From Anaerolineales bacterium (lineage in GTDB: Bacteria; Chloroflexota; Anaerolineae; Anaerolineales; UBA4823): a stretch of DNA of 64,000 nucleotides. The stretch is taken from the NCBI GenBank assembly GCA_020060465.1, contig JAGVAD010000016.1:155240-219239 (forward strand). Reading direction: 5' to 3'. Every line of letters starts with the position of its first letter. Position 1 is the stretch's first letter. The translations under genes and the position numbers were made by a program. This document shows, one piece after another, positions 1 to 6,908 of this stretch. The notes under the pieces were generated by a model. That model did not search any database. It was not told the DNA's origin and worked only from the letters and a program-made list of their open reading frames with translations.

Positions 1-353
1 TCGGTGCGCCAGTCTTGCGCGTCGCGCGGATCGCGAAAGGTGACGATATGTTTGCGATCCGGCATGGCGCGCATCGCCAGATAGGTGCCTAACGAAGGTT
101 CTTCGGAATGATAAATGTCCGCGTCCGCCTGGCGAAAGAGCGCGCTGGCGGTCAGGAAGTCGCGAGGTTTAAAGCTCAGCACGCGAATGCCATCTAACAT
201 CTCGACCGCGCCTTGCCCGGCGCGGCGCGGCGTCACCGCGGTGACCTGGACGCCGCGCTTGACCAGCTCGCGGCCAATGATGCGCGTGGCGCGGCCAAAA
301 CCGCCGTATTTTCCCCAGGCGAAAATTTCCACCGAGATCAAACACACGCGCAT
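1..353 (-). CDS. Glycosyltransferase family 4, N-terminal part (cut by window edge)
   Basis: The first 117 codons of a gene that runs off the left edge. Translation from the ATG at 353-351 begins MRVCLISVEIFAWGKYGG, then a helix, 'ELVKRGVQVTAVTPR' and 'DADIYHSEEPSLGTYLA'. This is the usual start of a GT-B (GT4) enzyme: strand, glycine-rich loop, 'RGHxVxVxTP' strand, and a 'D(V/I)xHx' segment. It would transfer a sugar from a nucleotide-sugar donor in the cytoplasm; the C-terminal donor-binding half is outside the window. The start lies 2 bp after the stop of the membrane protein upstream (355-1431), so the two are probably translated together. Acceptor and sugar cannot be told. Confidence 0.8.
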   Translation of the reverse strand, partial: MRVCLISVEIFAWGKYGGFGRATRIIGRELVKRGVQVTAVTPRRAGQGAVEMLDGIRVLSFKPRDFLTASALFRQADADIYHSEEPSLGTYLAMRAMPDRKHIVTFRDPRDAQDWRT

Positions 354-354
354 C

Positions 355-1431
355 TCAAGACTCCTTCACGTTTCCTGTCGCAGGTTCGGTTTCTTTTGGC
401 TGGGTAGAACGCAATGCCCGGACGGCTTCGGTTATTCCGCCAGTCAGACTGATGATGACGCCGCGCACAAACAGCAAGAAAGAAAAGGCTAACGAAAGTT
501 CTGCTCCCACTCCATACGTAGCCAGGAGCGCCACCAGAGTGGCTTCGCGGAGGCCTAACCCTCCGGCCACAGCGAATGGAAGCTGAGTGGCGAATAAGAC
601 GACCGCCTGAATCCAGCCCATTTCCAGAAATCCGATCTCAATGCCCACCGCTTGGGCTATCACGACCCCTGATAGGATACCGCACATCACAGACGCCACC
701 CCGGCAAAAACTGCCAGCAGCAAATCCAACGCCGGCATGTGTGCATAGGCAGACACCGCGACCAGGAATTTCTCCATCCGACGGGTCAATGGGCGCCAAA
801 GAGGACGTTCCAAAAATTGGCCACCATGCGTTTTGAACCATTCGTACAAGGGAATACTTTTGCGAGTGACGAGGATCCAGCTCAGAATGATTCCCAAGAT
901 GACGACGATGATCCAAAACAGATTGGCGCCCAGGCTTTTCACCTGACCAGCTAACATCCAAAACGCCAGGCCCGTGGTGAGCGTCAGGAAAGTTTCCAGG
1001 GAGCGGAAGAATGCCAGGGCAGCCAGCGATTCGGCCACCTTTCCGCCAGGCTGCGACAGACGATACCACCTCAACCCGCTGCCCACCAATGTGGTAGGGG
1101 TAAACTGCGAATAGAACTTTACCGCCAGATTGATTTCCAATATTTGCCAAAGATTGTGACGAATGCCCTGGTTGCGGGTGAGCGGCTCCATTTCGACCGC
1201 AGTCAACGCGGTGGATGCGAAGCTCAGCACCAGCCCAATCAGCAAATAAAGAGGATCGGCGGCCAGGATCGCCTGGACGACTTTATAAACTGGAACGATC
1301 CAAAAAAGAACGATAAATAACGCCAAGAGGAGCAGGATTTTGGTAATCCGGCGGGCGCGTTGGGCGGCGGTCGATTCGCCTCGTAAATACCAAAGGAAGA
1401 TGTTTTTTACCGACACAATCCAAGAGTCCAC
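355..1431 (-). CDS. Lysylphosphatidylglycerol synthase TM-domain / UPF0104 membrane protein
   Basis: A 358-residue polytopic membrane protein with a GTG start. Hydrophobic segments lie near residues 30-50, 60-80, 140-160, 165-190, 235-262, 270-290 and 310-330. The 'QLPFAVAGGLGLREATLVALL' area, a Pro/Gly-rich stretch ending in a conserved G(L/V)RE, is typical of the flippase-like LPG_synthase_TM (UPF0104/AglD) family. Members occur beside glycosyltransferases and are thought to act at the membrane in lipid or glycolipid transfer or flipping. Here it is immediately followed by a GT4 gene with a 2-bp gap, matching that context. No soluble lysyl-transferase domain is present, so it is not a complete MprF. 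A second family member lies at 27548-28522. Substrate unknown. Confidence 0.75.
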   Translation of the reverse strand: MDSWIVSVKNIFLWYLRGESTAAQRARRITKILLLLALFIVLFWIVPVYKVVQAILAADPLYLLIGLVLSFASTALTAVEMEPLTRNQGIRHNLWQILEINLAVKFYSQFTPTTLVGSGLRWYRLSQPGGKVAESLAALAFFRSLETFLTLTTGLAFWMLAGQVKSLGANLFWIIVVILGIILSWILVTRKSIPLYEWFKTHGGQFLERPLWRPLTRRMEKFLVAVSAYAHMPALDLLLAVFAGVASVMCGILSGVVIAQAVGIEIGFLEMGWIQAVVLFATQLPFAVAGGLGLREATLVALLATYGVGAELSLAFSFLLFVRGVIISLTGGITEAVRALRSTQPKETEPATGNVKES

Positions 1432-2016
1432 TCTTCAGGTTGCGGCTGGCAAGCGGCGCGTACGTGTGATCCGCCGGTCAACTCACAAATCCTGATTTTA
1501 GCACAGATTTATGCTTTGTTTGTGGCAGGCGAGCAGGCTTTTGCTCTTCCAGCATCCGCGGTAGGCCGGAAGGGATCTCGACTGCGTGAAGAAGATCCCA
1601 AATGCACGCAGGGCAGCATCTTTGCGCCTGGCTTTGGCAGAGTGGGCGCTGGCTCTGGTGAGACGGCTGCCTCCCTCGGCGCTGCCGGCGGACTTGGGTC
1701 TGCTGCCGTTCCTGTTTTTCTTCCTGGGGCATAGATGAAAACATGACATTTATCATGCATGTTATGGAAAATCTATATCTTGTATCGTCTCTGGAAGTCT
1801 TATAGAATGTTAACCTATTATTGTCTGAACAGGCATCTTTTTTCGCCACAAACGTTCCACTGGCCAGCCTCTCTTGTCCAATCTTCTTCCTCGACTACCG
1901 AAAGGCCGCTTTCTCCCATTGGCGCAGAGGTCGGTTTGCGGTCTAACCGTGACCTGCCCTGTATTTATATCGAAATTGTCCCGCATGACCTAAAAAGGCA
2001 AAGTTAAGGAGATCTT
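1432..2016. other. Intergenic region, no supported gene
   Basis: 585 bp between a minus-strand gene start and a plus-strand gene start, so it should hold two divergent promoters. Open frames in 1478-1849 (both strands) have low-complexity, Arg/Gln/Ala-rich translations with no start signal and are not credible. The half from about 1740 on is A+T-richer and contains the plus-strand promoter area. A good ribosome-binding site (AAGGAG, 2006-2011) precedes the ATG at 2017. No convincing -35/-10 pair was identified. Confidence 0.5.
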
Positions 2017-2508
2017 ATGTCTACAATAGATCCGCTCGTGCAAGACTTTCTCGCGCAAGAAAAGATCGCCGTCGTTGGCGTCTCAGACAAACGCGAGACA
2101 GGCTGCAATCTGGCTTACCGCAAATTCAAGGATGCGGGATATACTGTCAGCGCGGTCAATCCGCGCCTGACGACTTTTGAAGGCGATCCGTGCTATCCAA
2201 ATCTGCAATCCATCCCGGAGAAACCGGATGCGGTGTTTATCCTCACCAACCCCCAGGTTACCGAGCAAATCGTGCAGCAGTGTATGGAGCTTGGGATCAA
2301 GCGCGTCTGGATGCACTGCTTGATGGGGACAAAACCCGGTCTGGCAGCGGGCATGACCAGCGTGTCGCAAGACGCGGTGCGCATGTGTCGCGAGAACGGC
2401 ATCCAGGTAATCCCCGGCAGTTGTCCGAACCAGTTTCTAAAGCCGGATTTCGGTCACGCCATGATGCGGGTGATGTTTCGCGTCATCGGTTTTCACCGCG
2501 TCGATTAG
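2017..2508 (+). CDS. CoA-binding domain protein (succinyl-CoA synthetase-like Rossmann fold)
   Basis: 163 residues, a full-length stand-alone CoA_binding_2 protein of the YccU type. Residues 16-25 'EKIAVVGVSD' form the first strand and turn of the Rossmann fold. 'YTVSAVNPRLTTFEG' is the second strand with the typical VNP, and 'CYPNLQSIPEKPDAVFILTNP' is the 'y.sl.dlpe.vDvv.i..p' segment. 'GIKRVWMHCLMG' and 'IQVIPGSCPNQFL' complete the fold. Such proteins bind CoA or a related nucleotide, but their physiological role is poorly known. The start is fixed by AAGGAG five bases upstream of the ATG. The flavodoxin-like gene follows 99 bp downstream. Confidence 0.85.
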   Translation: MSTIDPLVQDFLAQEKIAVVGVSDKRETGCNLAYRKFKDAGYTVSAVNPRLTTFEGDPCYPNLQSIPEKPDAVFILTNPQVTEQIVQQCMELGIKRVWMHCLMGTKPGLAAGMTSVSQDAVRMCRENGIQVIPGSCPNQFLKPDFGHAMMRVMFRVIGFHRVD

Positions 2509-2607
2509 TGGAGAGCCGGCCATTTTCCCCAAGATACGAGCATGGCGGTGCATAAAGCGCAACAACCCGAAACAGATCTGCCGCGCCCATGCTCAGGAGG
2601 TGCTGCA

Positions 2608-3198
2608 ATGATAAGAATCCTGGTTGCCTATGCCACCATGTCTGGTTCAACTGCCGAAGTCGCCCAAGTAGTGGGCGAGGAGATCGCGAAGAGTGGATAC
2701 CAGGTGGACGTGTTACCACTCAGCCGGGTCAAAGGGCTGGAAGCCTATGACGGCGTCGTGGTCGGGGGACCGATGATAATGGGCTGGCACCGCGCCGCTT
2801 TGCGCTTCCTCAGGCAACACCGAAAAGTGCTTCAGCGGATGCCGTGGGCAGCTTTTGTGGTGGCGATGAGCCTGACGCAGACCGGCGAGACAGGCGTGGA
2901 AAATGCGCTGGTTACGGTGGACGACAAATTGCCCAGACCGCCCCAAAAAGAGGGGCGGCTGAATTTCAGAGAACGCTATGCCCGGCTTACGAATTATCTT
3001 CGCCCCATTCTTCAGGCTGCCCGTCCCGCCAGACCGGCGAGCATCGGGGTTTTCGGCGGTCGGTTGGAATATGGCCGTTTGAAATGGTGGGCGGTGTTGT
3101 TCGCCATGCTCATTATTCAGGCGCCGCCTGGCGAGCGGCGGAACTGGCCGGCGATCCGGGCATGGGCGGCGGAGCTGCCGACGCTGTTCGGAGCATAG
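2608..3198 (+). CDS. Flavodoxin-domain protein (HemG/flavodoxin_5 type)
   Basis: 196 residues. 'ILVAYATMSGSTAEVAQVVGEEI' (residues 3-25) is the FMN phosphate-binding loop T/S-x-S/T-G-S/N-T followed by the first helix. 'YDGVVVGGPMIMGWH' (about 47-62) is the second flavin-binding loop, with the GxP(x)MxxWH pattern of the flavodoxin_5 / protoporphyrinogen-oxidase HemG branch. The C-terminal 'IGVFGGRLEYGRLKWW' fits the same branch. It probably carries FMN and shuttles electrons; the partner is unknown. AGGAGG at 2595-2600 is ideally spaced from the ATG at 2608, so the longer reading from 2542 is rejected. It ends 26 bp before the glycosyltransferase remnant. Confidence 0.82.
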   Translation: MIRILVAYATMSGSTAEVAQVVGEEIAKSGYQVDVLPLSRVKGLEAYDGVVVGGPMIMGWHRAALRFLRQHRKVLQRMPWAAFVVAMSLTQTGETGVENALVTVDDKLPRPPQKEGRLNFRERYARLTNYLRPILQAARPARPASIGVFGGRLEYGRLKWWAVLFAMLIIQAPPGERRNWPAIRAWAAELPTLFGA

Positions 3199-3224
3199 GA
3201 AGTATTGATGAGCAACACCTCATA

Positions 3225-3440
3225 ATGCGCATCACGATTTTTGCGGCGGGATCCCGAGGCGACGTTCAGCCCTGCGTTATGCTGGGCAAAGCGTTGCAAC
3301 AAGCGGGTTTCAATCAACGCTTTGGGCTGCCGCCTTACACCCCAGCCAGTTTCTATCGCATCCTCAAGACAACGCCGCTATTGGGCGCATATAGCCCCAA
3401 GATTATTCCTCATCCCTCGGACTGGTCTGAGACCGTGGCG
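3225..3440 (+). pseudogene. Remnant of a family-28 (sterol/flavonoid UDP-glucosyltransferase-like) glycosyltransferase
   Basis: The ATG at 3225 opens with 'MRITIFAAGSRGDVQPCVML', the hallmark N-terminus of GT28 UDP-glycosyltransferases (GSRGDVQP...LG..L..AG). After only about 30 residues it jumps in frame to 'GLPPYTPASFYRILKTTPL' and 'PKIIPHPSDWSE', which in intact enzymes lie roughly 150-200 residues further on. The reading then runs antisense into the DinB-fold gene ending at 3441, so the whole C-terminal donor-binding half is missing. The simplest history is an internal deletion plus C-terminal loss. There is no sensible way this piece could be a working transferase. Confidence 0.75.
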
Positions 3441-3941
3441 TTATTTGGCAATAGTGTCCACAAAGCGGTATTCATCACCCGCCAGTGCCTGTTCGATATC
3501 CTTCACTCGATGATAAGCGGAATGACCGTCCAGGTCATAAGGCCATTCTGCGCGGCGCTCCCTGCCGCTAAACCATTCTTCCGGCGCTTCTCTCAGCGCT
3601 GTCAACAACTCTTCATGAACCTGCCTGTGCCACGCCAGGACCTCTTGAGGCGACCGGTCGCGCCAGCGCAGGTAAATAAGGTGATTCGCCTCGCTTTCTC
3701 CTAAGCCGCGCATCTCCGGCGGCTTGCGCTGTCTCCTGGCGGAGAGAACCACATAGGTCTTCCAATGGGTGATGTGGGTCAGGGCATCCTTCACAGTCCA
3801 GGGGTCTTTGGTCTCGGGCCGCGGCAGCCGTCGCTCCCATTCCTCATTCGTCAGGTTTGCCACCAGATGATCCAGAAGCTCAAACTCGCGGATTGTACGT
3901 TCGATAACCTCTTCACGGTTGTGACGCATGGCTTGTGACAC
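3441..3941 (-). CDS. DinB/YfiT-fold protein, ClbS/DfsB-like
   Basis: 166 residues predicted as a four-helix bundle. 'MSQAMRHNREEVIERTIREF' starts helix 1, 'DPWTVKDALTHITHWKTYVV' is the helix-2 signature (W..kd.laHi..W), and 'DGHSAYHRVKDIEQAL' closes the bundle. The pattern H-x2-W with a later H..YH is that of the ClbS/DfsB branch of the DinB superfamily. Members include the colibactin self-resistance protein ClbS and thiol-dependent transferases or metal-binding proteins. A stress or detoxification role is possible but unproven. It has nothing to do with DNA polymerase IV despite the DinB name. Its end abuts the GT28 remnant, which suggests a local rearrangement brought them together. Confidence 0.75.
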   Translation of the reverse strand: MSQAMRHNREEVIERTIREFELLDHLVANLTNEEWERRLPRPETKDPWTVKDALTHITHWKTYVVLSARRQRKPPEMRGLGESEANHLIYLRWRDRSPQEVLAWHRQVHEELLTALREAPEEWFSGRERRAEWPYDLDGHSAYHRVKDIEQALAGDEYRFVDTIAK

Positions 3942-4049
3942 CTCCTTCTATTGACTGATCAACACCTGACCTGTTTCCATGCCTGCATCATACTATCAAC
4001 GGGGGTGATCTTGCAACCGTGTTGCGACAATTCCAGACGATTGACCTCC

Positions 4050-4145
4050 AGATAGTTTGGTTATGAACGTCCTGCAGGTTTATTGCTTGGGAACCTGCGG
4101 AACGTTTTGCACCGACGGGATAAACCCATTTCGGCGAATCTCAAC
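4050..4145 (+). repeat. Dispersed palindromic repeat, copy A
   Basis: About 96 bp that matches, in opposite orientation, the sequence at 14644-14763. Shared blocks in order are AGATA(G/A)TTTGGTTATGAACG, TCC(T/C)GCAG, GAACCTGCGG, TTTTGCACC, GATAAACC and ATTTCGG(C/T)GAAT. Within the unit CCTGCAGGTT and AACCTGCGG can pair as a stem. Copy A lies between the minus-strand DinB-fold gene start and the promoter of the marR-like gene, so it is purely intergenic. Confidence 0.75.
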
Positions 4146-4154
4146 AATTTTTCC

Positions 4155-4214
4155 TTGACAAATTCTAAACCTCTCTTTATACTTTAGCGCGTTTAATTAT
4201 CAATCAGGATTAAA
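4155..4214 (+). promoter_or_regulatory. Near-consensus promoter and putative operator of the marR-like gene
   Basis: TTGACA (4155-4160), 17 bp, TATACT (4178-4183): a sigma-70-type promoter with only one mismatch. Just downstream, over the expected start of transcription, TTTAAT (4192-4197) and ATTAAA (4209-4214) form an inverted repeat with half-sites 17 bp apart, the usual geometry for a MarR dimer. Autorepression of the regulator and the following exporter genes is inferred. Confidence 0.75.
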
Positions 4215-4219
4215 TACTT

Positions 4220-4654
4220 ATGTGTGCTCTCCTTTCTCAAACCCTTCACGAATGGATGCGCCTCGTGATGCGGCGCTCGATGCGCAATTTTATCCTCTAC
4301 GCCAAAGAGAAAAACTACTCGGTGGCGCAACTCAACGCCCTGTTTCGCATTCACCACAAAGGCGCCTGTGGAATCTCCGATTTGGGCGAAGAAATGGGCG
4401 TGACCAGCGCCGCTGCCAGCCAACTGCTCGATAAACTCGTCCAGCAGGGATTAGCCGTGCGCACAGAAGATCCGCTAGACCGTCGTAACAAGCGCGTCGC
4501 TCTGACCGAGGCTGGAGAGCGCATCGTGCAGGAGAGTATGGCTGCCCGTCAGAGTTGGCTAGACCATCTGGCTGATAAACTCACCCCGGCTGAGCAGGAG
4601 CAGGTGAACCATTCATTGCGGCTGCTGATTGAAAAAGCCGAGACTCTGGATTGA
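4220..4654 (+). CDS. MarR-family transcriptional regulator
   Basis: 144 residues, the usual MarR length. 'YSVAQLNALFRIHHKGACGISDLGEEMGVTSAAASQLLDKL' is the winged-helix core (about residues 33-75), and 'RTEDPLDRRNKRVALTEAGERIV' is the wing, with the diagnostic D-x-R-D/R-x4-V-x-LT-x-x-G motif. It would bind an inverted repeat as a dimer and respond to a small ligand. It lies 13 bp upstream of a two-gene ABC exporter, an arrangement common for drug- or metabolite-responsive MarR proteins, so it probably represses that operon and itself. A matching inverted repeat lies between its promoter and start codon. Confidence 0.9.
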   Translation: MCALLSQTLHEWMRLVMRRSMRNFILYAKEKNYSVAQLNALFRIHHKGACGISDLGEEMGVTSAAASQLLDKLVQQGLAVRTEDPLDRRNKRVALTEAGERIVQESMAARQSWLDHLADKLTPAEQEQVNHSLRLLIEKAETLD

Positions 4655-4667
4655 CAGAAGGAACACG

Positions 4668-6908
4668 ATGCTCAAACTCTTCCCCTATATTCGACGTTAC
4701 GCCCTTCCTATCCTTGCCGCAGTGGTTTTATTGTTTATCCAGGCCAACGCCGATTTAACTCTGCCCGATTACCTCTCCAAAATTGTCAACATTGGTATTC
4801 AGCAAGGCGGTGTGGAAAGCCCTTTACCCCCGGCTATGCGCGCCCAAACTTATCAGCGCATGACCCTGCTCTTGGATGTCGCCGATCGGCCTCGAGTTGA
4901 TGCTGCTTACGTTCGCGTTGAGCCGACGGATGCTGCGTATGCCGATTACAGTAAGAAGTACCCCGCTCTCGCAGGGCAACCGCTATATGTTCTTCAACCG
5001 CTGACGGATGAACAGCTCGCTGCGCTTGAACCCACTGTGAGCCGCGCCCTGATTGCCGTCTCTTTCCTGGAACAGGCGCAGACGGATCCGCAACGCGCCG
5101 CCGCCCTGGGACAAGGGCTGGGTTTCGATCTCTCCAAATTGCCGCCAGGTGTGAGCCTCTTCGATGTGCTGGCGCAAATCCCCGCCGCGCAGCAGACCCA
5201 GATGCGCGCCGCCATGCAGGAACGCTTCGCCGCTCTCGGCGATACGATGATCGCCCAGATGGGCATTGCCGCTGCCAAAGCAGAAATCGAGGCCCTGGGC
5301 GTGGATACGACTTCCATCCAGCAGAATTATGTCCTGCGCATCGGCGGGATGATGCTGCTGGTCACCTTCATCTCAGTCACTGCCACCATCCTGGTTGGGT
5401 TGATTTCGGCGCGTGTGGCGGCAGGCGCGGCGCGCGACTTGCGCGAGGCGCTCTTTGTGCGCGTCTCAAACTTCGCCAGCGCAGAGATTGAAAAGTTCTC
5501 CACTGCCTCGCTCATCACACGCGCTACAAACGACGTGACCCAACTGCAAATGGTGACGATGATGATTATTCGCATGGTGTTCTACGCGCCCATCATTGGC
5601 GTGGGTGGTATGATGCGCGCCCTGAACACCGCCCCCTCAATGGGTTGGATTATCGGGCTGATGGTGGTTGTGCTGGTCGGCATCATTCTGAGCGTCTTCT
5701 CGATCGCGCTGCCGCGTTTTAAGCGCATCCAGGCGCTAACCGACGCCCTCAACCGCGTCATGCGTGAAAATCTGAGCGGCATGATGGTTGTGCGCGCTTT
5801 CAACCGCCAGGATTTTGAAGAAAAACGATTTGATCAGACCAACCGCGATCTGACCGGCAACTTGCTTTTCATCAGCCGCGTGATGGTGATTTTGATGCCC
5901 GTCATGATGTTCTTGATGAGCGCCACTTCTCTGCTGGTGATCTGGGTTGGCGCGCACCGCGTCGCCGAAGCGCGAATGCAGGTGGGCGACATGATGGCGT
6001 TTATGCAATATGCCATGCAGATTTTCTTTGCCTTTATGTTTATGTCTATGATGTTCATCGTCCTGCCGCGCGCTTCTGTATCTGCTGACCGCATCGTTGA
6101 AGTGCTGGAGACACCGCCCACCATCCTGGATCCACAATCGCCCCGGCACTTTCCAGAACCTTTTCGCGGTGAAGTGACCTTTGACCATGTTTCGTTCCAC
6201 TACCCGGATGCGGAGGAGGACGTGTTGCACGACATCACTTTCACCGCTCGTCCCGGGCAGACAACCGCCTTCATTGGCACGACTGGCTCTGGAAAATCCA
6301 CCATCGTGCGCCTGATTCCGCGCTTCTATGATGTTACCGACGGCGCAATCCTCATAGATGGGGTTGACATTCGCCAGGTGCCGCAAGCGGAATTGCGTGA
6401 ACGGATTGGATACGTGCCCCAGCGCAGCAACCTGTTCACCGGCACCATCGAGAGCAACCTGCGCTTTGGGGCGGAAAACGCCCGCGAACAAGAATTGCTC
6501 GAGGCGTTGGAGATCGCCCAGGGCAAAGAGATCCTCGACTCGCGCCCCGAAGGGATGGCGGCGGAGATCTCACAGGGCGGCGGCAACGTCTCCGGCGGAC
6601 AGCGTCAGCGGTTGGCGATTGCTCGCGCCCTGGTCAAGCGCGCCCCCATCTACATTTTCGACGATAGTTTCTCGGCGCTGGATTATAAGACCGACGCCGC
6701 TCTGCGCCGCGCCCTCAAACGGTTTATGGCCGACAGCACGGTCTTCATCGTTTCCCAACGTGTGGCGACGATCAAGGACGCCGACCAGATCATCGTGTTG
6801 GATGAAGGTCGCATTGTGGGCAAAGGCACACACCACGAATTATTGGAGACCTGTGACGTGTATTGTGATATTGCGCTTTCGCAACTGAGCCAGGAGGAAC
6901 TGGCATGA
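4668..6908 (+). CDS. ABC exporter subunit with degenerate ATP site (TM287-like)
   Basis: 746 residues: an N-terminal transmembrane domain and a C-terminal ATPase. TM1 (about 8-28) is followed by an unusually long, Ala/Gln-rich external segment (about 30-215) before TM2. The ATPase has Walker A GTTGSGKST (537-545), Q-loop 'YVPQRSNLF' and signature 'VSGGQRQRL' (641-649). Its Walker B reads 'IYIFDDSFSALD', with Asp666 in place of the catalytic Glu, and the switch His is Gln697 ('SQRVATI'). These two changes mark the non-hydrolysing partner of heterodimeric exporters such as TM287/288 and BmrCD. Start at 4668 because AGAAGGA sits just upstream. It overlaps the next gene by 4 bp (ATGA), which encodes the canonical partner. 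Confidence 0.92.
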   Translation: MLKLFPYIRRYALPILAAVVLLFIQANADLTLPDYLSKIVNIGIQQGGVESPLPPAMRAQTYQRMTLLLDVADRPRVDAAYVRVEPTDAAYADYSKKYPALAGQPLYVLQPLTDEQLAALEPTVSRALIAVSFLEQAQTDPQRAAALGQGLGFDLSKLPPGVSLFDVLAQIPAAQQTQMRAAMQERFAALGDTMIAQMGIAAAKAEIEALGVDTTSIQQNYVLRIGGMMLLVTFISVTATILVGLISARVAAGAARDLREALFVRVSNFASAEIEKFSTASLITRATNDVTQLQMVTMMIIRMVFYAPIIGVGGMMRALNTAPSMGWIIGLMVVVLVGIILSVFSIALPRFKRIQALTDALNRVMRENLSGMMVVRAFNRQDFEEKRFDQTNRDLTGNLLFISRVMVILMPVMMFLMSATSLLVIWVGAHRVAEARMQVGDMMAFMQYAMQIFFAFMFMSMMFIVLPRASVSADRIVEVLETPPTILDPQSPRHFPEPFRGEVTFDHVSFHYPDAEEDVLHDITFTARPGQTTAFIGTTGSGKSTIVRLIPRFYDVTDGAILIDGVDIRQVPQAELRERIGYVPQRSNLFTGTIESNLRFGAENAREQELLEALEIAQGKEILDSRPEGMAAEISQGGGNVSGGQRQRLAIARALVKRAPIYIFDDSFSALDYKTDAALRRALKRFMADSTVFIVSQRVATIKDADQIIVLDEGRIVGKGTHHELLETCDVYCDIALSQLSQEELA

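Noticed and set aside
1478-1849. Open frame on the minus strand in the 585-bp gap
   Set aside because: Gln/Arg-rich translation without fold pattern, no ribosome-binding site, and overlapping equally long frames on both strands.
3441-3941. DNA polymerase IV (DinB)
   Set aside because: The protein is a 166-residue four-helix bundle of the DinB/YfiT fold, unrelated to the polymerase.
5736-6491. 251-codon antisense frame in the ABC exporter gene
   Set aside because: His/Asn-rich translation arising from the opposite strand of a certain ATPase gene.
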